A program made the translations under genes and the position numbers. Source: CAIYHK01 sp964638795 (GTDB lineage Bacteria > Actinomycetota > Acidimicrobiia > Acidimicrobiales > Ilumatobacteraceae). From it: DNA of 16,003 bases. Location of the stretch: positions 1-16,003 of the forward strand of contig CAZXAX010000042.1 of the NCBI GenBank assembly GCA_964638795.1. The letters run 5' to 3'. Of this stretch, positions 13,888-16,003 are shown one piece after another. Below the pieces are notes generated by a model. That model was not told the DNA's origin. It did no database searches and saw only the letters and a list, made by a program, of their open reading frames with translations. Each line of letters starts with the position of its first letter. The stretch's first letter is position 1.

Positions 13888-15207
13888 TCAGAGCCGCACG
13901 TTTGCAAGTACACCGGGATTCATGATTCCAGCGGGATCAAGGCGTGATCTCATGGCTTTTAATTCCTCAATTTTCGCAGCACCTGATTCTTTGACGAACC
14001 GATCAACTTTCAAGGTTCCAACTCCGTGTTCGGAAATCGCAGAACCGCCATGGCTGGTGACGTTGTCGTAGACGCAAGATTCAATTTGATCCGTGGCGGC
14101 GGCACCGACGATGTTTACATGCAAGTGGCCATCACCGATGTGGCCAAAGCTGATGACTCGTACTGTTGGGTTGATATCAGTAAGCGCTCGAGAAGTTGCT
14201 TGCAAGAACGCAGCACAGTTTCGTGGAGGGATTCGAACATCAAATTTCAGTGGGGGGCCGAGAGTGTTAATTGCTGCCGAGTGATCCTCGCGGTAACGCC
14301 AAAGCTTGGCTTTGTCAGCGGCGCTATTGGCAATCACTGTGTCCAGAACTCGATCACTTACTCCGAGGAGCTTCGCAAACTCAGACTCATCGCCGAGGAT
14401 TTCAACAAGCAGATAGGCCTCTGCGCTTGGCAGCGGTGGTGAGAGCGCATAGCTTTCGCACACGAGTGACATGCCGTCATGCGTGAACAGTTCAAGGGCT
14501 TCGACACGGGGATGATCGCGCCAAGAAAGCGAAGTAGTGACCGCGTTTTCGACTGAGGCAAAGGACGCGATCATCACGCTGGTCTCAATCGGCAATCTGT
14601 GCAGCTGGAGTTCCAGGCTCGTCACGATTCCAAAAATTCCCTCAGAGCCACATAGCGGATCAACGGCAGCATTGATCACACTCTCGCCGGTTCCATAAAC
14701 CGCATTGACACTATTGGTATTTTCTCGCATTGCGCCAAAGCGGAGATGGTTGAGACCACTTGCATTGGTTGCAAACATCCCGCCAAGGGTTGCTGAGTCC
14801 CGTGATGCGAGGTCCACACTGAAACGTAATCCCACGGCAGAACAGTGGCGCTGAAGGTCACCAAGCGTTGTCCCCGCACCGACCCGAATCGTGTCGTTGT
14901 ATATGGGCTCAATCGAATTAAGTAGTGCAGTGGTCAGGACAATTCCGCCACGTAGTGGCACCGAGCCACCTACCAACCCAGTATTTCCGCCCTGGGGCAC
15001 AACTGTGATGTGTTCGGCGATGCATAGCTGCACAATCGCAACCACTTCATCGTGAGTTCGTGGCCGTACGACCGCCATCGCCTCCCCATGAAAACGGCCC
15101 GTCCAGTCCGTCTCGTAACTCGCCCGAACTTGGGGATCGGCCAACACATTGTCGAAGCCAACGATTGTGGCCAGTTGAGTGAGAAAACTTGACCGGACCA
15201 CGATCAA
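13888..15207 (-). CDS. FAD-linked oxidase, GlcD/D-2-hydroxyglutarate dehydrogenase type
   Basis: Flavoprotein of 439 residues that oxidises a D-2-hydroxyacid to the 2-oxoacid. The FAD-binding (PCMH/VAO) domain has PQGGNTGLVGG at 71-81 and the SRDSATLGGMFATNASG region near 135-151. The C-terminal FAD-oxidase domain shows the metal/substrate site GHIGDGHLH (355-363, H356 and H363) and SEHGVG (392-397, E393). The ending is the usual RLDPAGIMNPG. Length and motifs fit D-lactate, D-2-hydroxyglutarate or glycolate dehydrogenase subunit D. The start is uncertain: TTG 15207 is the first codon available after an in-frame TAA apart from an ATT, and GTG 15201 is two codons later; neither has a Shine-Dalgarno sequence. 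It begins 26 bases after the SMP-30 gene, in the same operon. Confidence 0.9.
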   Translation of the reverse strand: MIVVRSSFLTQLATIVGFDNVLADPQVRASYETDWTGRFHGEAMAVVRPRTHDEVVAIVQLCIAEHITVVPQGGNTGLVGGSVPLRGGIVLTTALLNSIEPIYNDTIRVGAGTTLGDLQRHCSAVGLRFSVDLASRDSATLGGMFATNASGLNHLRFGAMRENTNSVNAVYGTGESVINAAVDPLCGSEGIFGIVTSLELQLHRLPIETSVMIASFASVENAVTTSLSWRDHPRVEALELFTHDGMSLVCESYALSPPLPSAEAYLLVEILGDESEFAKLLGVSDRVLDTVIANSAADKAKLWRYREDHSAAINTLGPPLKFDVRIPPRNCAAFLQATSRALTDINPTVRVISFGHIGDGHLHVNIVGAAATDQIESCVYDNVTSHGGSAISEHGVGTLKVDRFVKESGAAKIEELKAMRSRLDPAGIMNPGVLANVRL

Positions 15208-15233
15208 AATTTAGCGGTGATGGGGGATAGCGG

Positions 15234-16003
15234 TCAGGCGTTGAAGTTCAGTCGCAAGCCTGGTCGCGGCCAGCGACAGGAAATCAGGCGCCCTGTCAAT
15301 GAAAGAGTGATGTAGGCGGTTTGCATGTCGGGTCCACCAAAACAAATATTGGTTACCGCGTGGTCAAACACACTTTCAGGAAGGCTGTGGACTTTGAACG
15401 AGCCATCGTTGGTATTCACTTCGGTTATTCCGCTGTGAATCAGCGTTCCAACCAGCACATTCCCATCAGCATCAACTGCGAGCGAGTCCAATCCCATTGC
15501 GCCAGGTAGACCCGTTACCAGTGTCCACTCCTCAAACTTTGACTCACGAAAGAACGCATGAACACCGTGCCCAGGTGATTGCTGCAACACACCCGGTGCT
15601 GTGATTCGGCGGCGATGGACCATGCGGGTGTGAGTTTCGGACCAGTACAGAACGGTGCCATCGGGTGAAAGACCGATCCCATTCGGGCCATCTACCTGCG
15701 GCAATGGGCAGCTAATTGCAGATCCGTCCGGTTGTGCGTAGTAAATCGCATTGCCACCTAGGTCCGTGAACCAAAAGCCACCATCAGCGTCGAACACGAT
15801 GTCGTTTGGTGCAGTTAGTAGCCGTCCATCACACTCGGTGTAGAGATCGTGAAACTCACCGGTTTCAATGTTCACCTTCTGGATCCGACCACGATGTGAG
15901 GCATCGGGGGTCATGCCCCCGTTGTTGCACACATATACCCAACCATCGGGTCCGATTGCAGCACCATTTGGTCCATCACCCAGTTGCGCGACTGCAGACT
16001 TTG
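15234..16003 (-). CDS. SMP-30/gluconolactonase-like protein, 5' end beyond the window
   Basis: Partial beta-propeller protein; at least 255 residues lie inside the window and the frame stays open to base 16003. Visible propeller repeats include LGDGPNGAAIGPDGWVY at the truncated start, APNDIVFDADGGFWFTD, GPNGIGLSPDGTVLYW and GLDSLAVDADGNVLVG. These carry the Asn and Asp positions that bind the metal in gluconolactonases and SMP-30. The C-terminus ends WPRPGLRLNFNA, typical of the family. It would hydrolyse a sugar lactone or related lactone. Heading an operon with a D-hydroxyacid oxidase and a beta-hydroxyacid dehydrogenase, it fits a lactone-to-hydroxyacid-to-oxoacid route. A GTG at 15932 is in frame but internal, because homology continues upstream of it. 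Confidence 0.88.
   Translation of the reverse strand, partial: KSAVAQLGDGPNGAAIGPDGWVYVCNNGGMTPDASHRGRIQKVNIETGEFHDLYTECDGRLLTAPNDIVFDADGGFWFTDLGGNAIYYAQPDGSAISCPLPQVDGPNGIGLSPDGTVLYWSETHTRMVHRRRITAPGVLQQSPGHGVHAFFRESKFEEWTLVTGLPGAMGLDSLAVDADGNVLVGTLIHSGITEVNTNDGSFKVHSLPESVFDHAVTNICFGGPDMQTAYITLSLTGRLISCRWPRPGLRLNFNA

Noticed and set aside
15905..15921. CGGGGG/CCCCCG hairpin with a TCATG loop
   Set aside because: It lies in the middle of the SMP-30 coding region at glycine and proline codons with no U tract; probably a composition effect.

Overview
The window looks like an accessory catabolic region of an actinobacterium, possibly an Acidimicrobiia-type marine or freshwater lineage. This rests on moderate GC content, a lipoprotein with a Thr/Ser/Glu-rich linker after its lipobox, a GC-rich UUCG-loop hairpin typical of actinobacterial transcripts, and a mix of ATG, GTG and TTG starts. 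The taxonomic placement is inference. No rRNA, tRNA, CRISPR array, insertion sequence or integrase was seen. The window is almost fully coding; the only noncoding stretch over 100 bases is the leader at 1-128.

There are four transcription blocks. (1) 129-8397, plus strand: a complete BMP/PnrA-type ABC importer (lipoprotein, double ATPase, two permeases, in the order known for nucleoside importers), then an MDR-type oxidoreductase, a SAM-dependent O-methyltransferase-like protein and an amidohydrolase. (2) 11108-8413, minus strand: a second amidohydrolase related to the first, two VOC/glyoxalase-fold proteins and a SnoaL-like protein; all but the first junction overlap. (3) 11135-13020, plus strand, divergent from block 2 with only 26 bases between starts: a Rieske oxygenase and a PfkB/ribokinase-type sugar kinase. 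(4) beyond 16003 down to 13021, minus strand: an SMP-30/gluconolactonase-like protein (5' end outside the window), a GlcD/D-2-hydroxyglutarate-dehydrogenase-type FAD enzyme and a beta-hydroxyacid dehydrogenase of the 3-hydroxyisobutyrate dehydrogenase family. Blocks 3 and 4 converge with stop codons that abut exactly.

Taken together the region reads as uptake plus stepwise breakdown of a nucleoside-like or other N-heterocyclic compound. The importer brings it in. Two amidohydrolases, a Rieske oxygenase and VOC/SnoaL proteins attack the ring or its substituents. Ribokinase, lactonase, FAD hydroxyacid oxidase and beta-hydroxyacid dehydrogenase could handle a sugar or sugar-acid part. The substrate is not known from sequence. 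The most distinctive signal is that both amidohydrolases keep the metal ligands of the SAH-deaminase/chlorohydrolase group but have Pro where the conserved HxxE glutamate is expected, so they probably form a subfamily of their own. Other points are two strong hairpins in the first 150 bases of the ATPase gene, a very compact divergent promoter region with a 12-bp palindrome, and a six-cysteine solute-binding lipoprotein.
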